Assembly (NCBI RefSeq): GCF_900129125.1
Contig: NZ_FQVJ01000004.1
Span: 113,986-177,985 of the forward strand
Source of the DNA: Acidocella aminolytica 101 = DSM 11237
GTDB taxonomy: Bacteria; Pseudomonadota; Alphaproteobacteria; Acetobacterales; Acetobacteraceae
Length of the DNA stretch: 64,000 nt
Direction of reading: 5' to 3'
Part shown: one piece after another, positions 62,896-64,000 of the stretch
Layout of the letters: the number at the start of each line of letters is the position of its first letter
Position numbering within the stretch: position 1 is the first letter of the stretch
Made by a program: the position numbers and the translations under genes
The notes under the pieces: model-generated
What the model was told of the DNA's origin: nothing
Databases searched by the model: none
The model's input: the letters and a program-made list of their open reading frames with translations, nothing else

Positions 62896-62945
62896 TCGGC
62901 GAATATGATAACCACGATGCAGAACAAACTTTGATAGAGATCAAA
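62896..62945 (-). promoter_or_regulatory. FNR/FixK-type box and promoter of the phasin-like gene
   Basis: TTGAT-AGAG-ATCAA (62931-62944) is a perfect TTGAT-N4-ATCAA site. On the minus strand TATCAT (62910-62905) is a -10 box, giving a start near 62896-62898, so the box centre is at about -40 to -41.5, the class II position for FNR/CRP activators. No -35 element is needed for that. The 62946-63107 stretch has no gene I can support. Confidence 0.65.
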
Positions 62946-63107
62946 GCCTCTATCTATGTATTTGATTTTGAACAGGATAATAAATTGTTAATCTTTCCAG
63001 CAGAGCTTGAAATGACTTGCGCGCATAGTGAACCGTCTAAATTCCTTCAGCTGCTAAAGAAACATTCAACGCACAAGAGCCGCTTTAAGCTTCTTTTCTC
63101 AACCTCT

Positions 63108-64000
63108 ATGAGACCTGTGCGCGGGTTGTTGTAGACGTTGGCTTTGATTGCTGATTCTATGGGTTTTCCCGCAGAGGAGAGCTGGACGTGGCGCATCGTT
63201 CGATTGGTCAGGAGCGGTTTGGCTTCTCTGGGCGCACACGGCCCGCATCATCGCTCGACGAGCTTAGCTAGCTGATCGATTGGCATTCGGTCGCTACTCT
63301 TCTTGATCCGCTCTATTCAACCACCAAAGGCGAGCCCGCCTGGCGGTCGCTGGCGATGTTCAAGGCACTGCTTCTCACGATCTGGTACGACCTGTCCGAC
63401 GTAAAACTGGCTGAGGCGCTCGACGGTCGTGCCTCCTTCCGTTGCTTCCGCGGGTTTTCCTCCAATGAAGCGACGCCGGAGCTTACCGCCTTCGTCAGAT
63501 ATCGTAGGCTGATGGTCACGCACAAGCGTGATCGGCCGCTGTTTGACAGTGTGACCATTAGGCTCAAATCAAAGGCAGTGACCGTCAAGACCGGTACGCT
63601 GGTCGATGCTATGATCATTGCCTCCGCCGCCGAAGACGATGCACGCTGGGTCAAACACAAGGGAAAACCGAGCGTTCATGGCTTCAAGGCGTATGTTGGG
63701 GCAGATGCCGATGCTGCATTGGTCGAGGAAGTGTCGGTCACATCTGCTAATATCAATGATGGCAGAGCAGGCCCCGAAGCGCTGCCCGACAATCCCGGCG
63801 AGATATTTGCCGACAGCGCCTATCGCGGTAATCACTTCCGTGATGCTGTGCGTGCAAAGGGCGGCATACCGCGGATCGTCGTTACCGGCATGTGGGGGCG
63901 CGATGAAAAGGAAACGCTGCGTAAGCTTAAAGAATGGAACCAACCGATCCATCGGGTGCGAGGCCGGATCGAGAAGGTATTCGGAACATGGAAGCGCTGC
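63108..64000 (+). mobile_element. IS5-family (IS1031-like) insertion sequence, left part
   Basis: GAGACCTGTGCGCGGG at 63108-63123 is a plausible left terminal repeat; the other end lies beyond the window so it cannot be confirmed. The element carries the transposase at 63188. Boundary confidence is low, element identity good. Confidence 0.5.
63188..64000 (+). pseudogene. IS5-family transposase with a premature TAG, truncated by window edge
   Basis: From GTG 63188 the frame reads M-A-H-R-S-I-G-Q-E-R-F-G-F-S-G-R then E-L-S and a TAG at 63269-63271, and continues L-I-D-W-H-S-V-A-T-L-L-D-P-L-Y through L-A-M-F-K-A-L-L-L-T-I-W-Y-D-L-S-D-V-K-L. DDE residues appear as G-T-L-V-D, F-A-D-S-A-Y-R-G and R-G-R-I-E-K-V-F-G. 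No frameshift to the edge. The stop falls near the N-terminus, so the copy is probably inactive unless restarted downstream. Confidence 0.85.

Noticed and set aside
62931..63134. 67-codon AT-rich frame before the IS element
   Set aside because: Begins with TTG inside the FNR box, no ribosome-binding site, and runs into the presumed IS left end.
1..64000. CRISPR array, prophage, toxin-antitoxin or secretion-island signatures
   Set aside because: No regularly spaced repeats, integrase, phage structural or toxin-antitoxin pairs were seen on either strand.

Overview
The window is chromosomal DNA of a GC-rich alphaproteobacterium, most likely in Rhodospirillales/Acetobacteraceae (an acetic-acid or acidophile relative). 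This is inferred from paired b and b' ATP synthase stalk subunits in a separate F0 operon, a CcrM-type GANTC methyltransferase, a PopZ-type polar organiser, a PHB-type small RNA signature and an IS1031-like transposase. It is a typical housekeeping stretch, interrupted by a few decayed or foreign-looking patches.

Layout. 1-240: start of rnpA, rpmH and its promoter (minus). 542-3380: a frameshifted AhpD-like gene, a patatin-like lipase and a sensor kinase. 3533-7644: siroheme-type dehydrogenase, cysH, citrate synthase gltA and a two-TM potassium channel with an RCK domain. 7647-12200 (minus): prpF-acnD-gntR, a 2-methylcitrate-cycle fragment with two TTGTNNACAA operators. 12304-12719: tRNA-Ser and a predicted 77-78 nt MmgR-like small RNA. 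12718-16463 (minus): N-formylglutamate amidohydrolase-like gene, a decayed patch, and an ArsB-like pump coupled to an MFS exporter. 16552-18131: uppP and an SGNH hydrolase. 18152-24562 (minus): ynfA, GNAT, valS, popZ-like, tolC-like, pcm-like. 24727-27422: tRNA-Cys, then the F0 operon atpI-B-E-b'-b (minus). 27616-34190: ccrM, a potA-D-B-C polyamine-type ABC operon (minus) and an aldehyde dehydrogenase. 34197-35265: terminator, an AT-rich orphan gene and a DUF3237 gene destroyed by one frameshift and three TAG codons. 35419-43230: AraC-type regulator, ffh-rpsP-rimM-trmD-rplS, leuC-leuD-leuB. 43286-49695: tRNA-Arg, a gap, and an RND efflux operon (minus). 50016-53428 (minus): a trimethylamine/dimethylamine-dehydrogenase-type flavoprotein and a flavin monooxygenase. 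53699-60233: GbsR/MarR regulator, cydA-B-D-C. 60267-62874: FeS-type photolyase, small genes and a phasin-like gene behind a consensus FNR/FixK box. 63188-64000: a broken IS5-family transposase running off the window.

The most interesting signals are regulatory. A complete promoter-hairpin-CCUCC-terminator unit (12607-12719) matches my recollection of the PHB-linked MmgR/alpha-r8 small RNA. A perfect TTGAT-N4-ATCAA box sits at about -40/-41.5 of a phasin-like gene. Two GntR operators lie 63 bp apart. A perfect palindrome overlaps the predicted start of gbsR transcription. No CRISPR array, prophage or toxin-antitoxin module was seen. All functions are read from sequence motifs and family knowledge; no database search was run.
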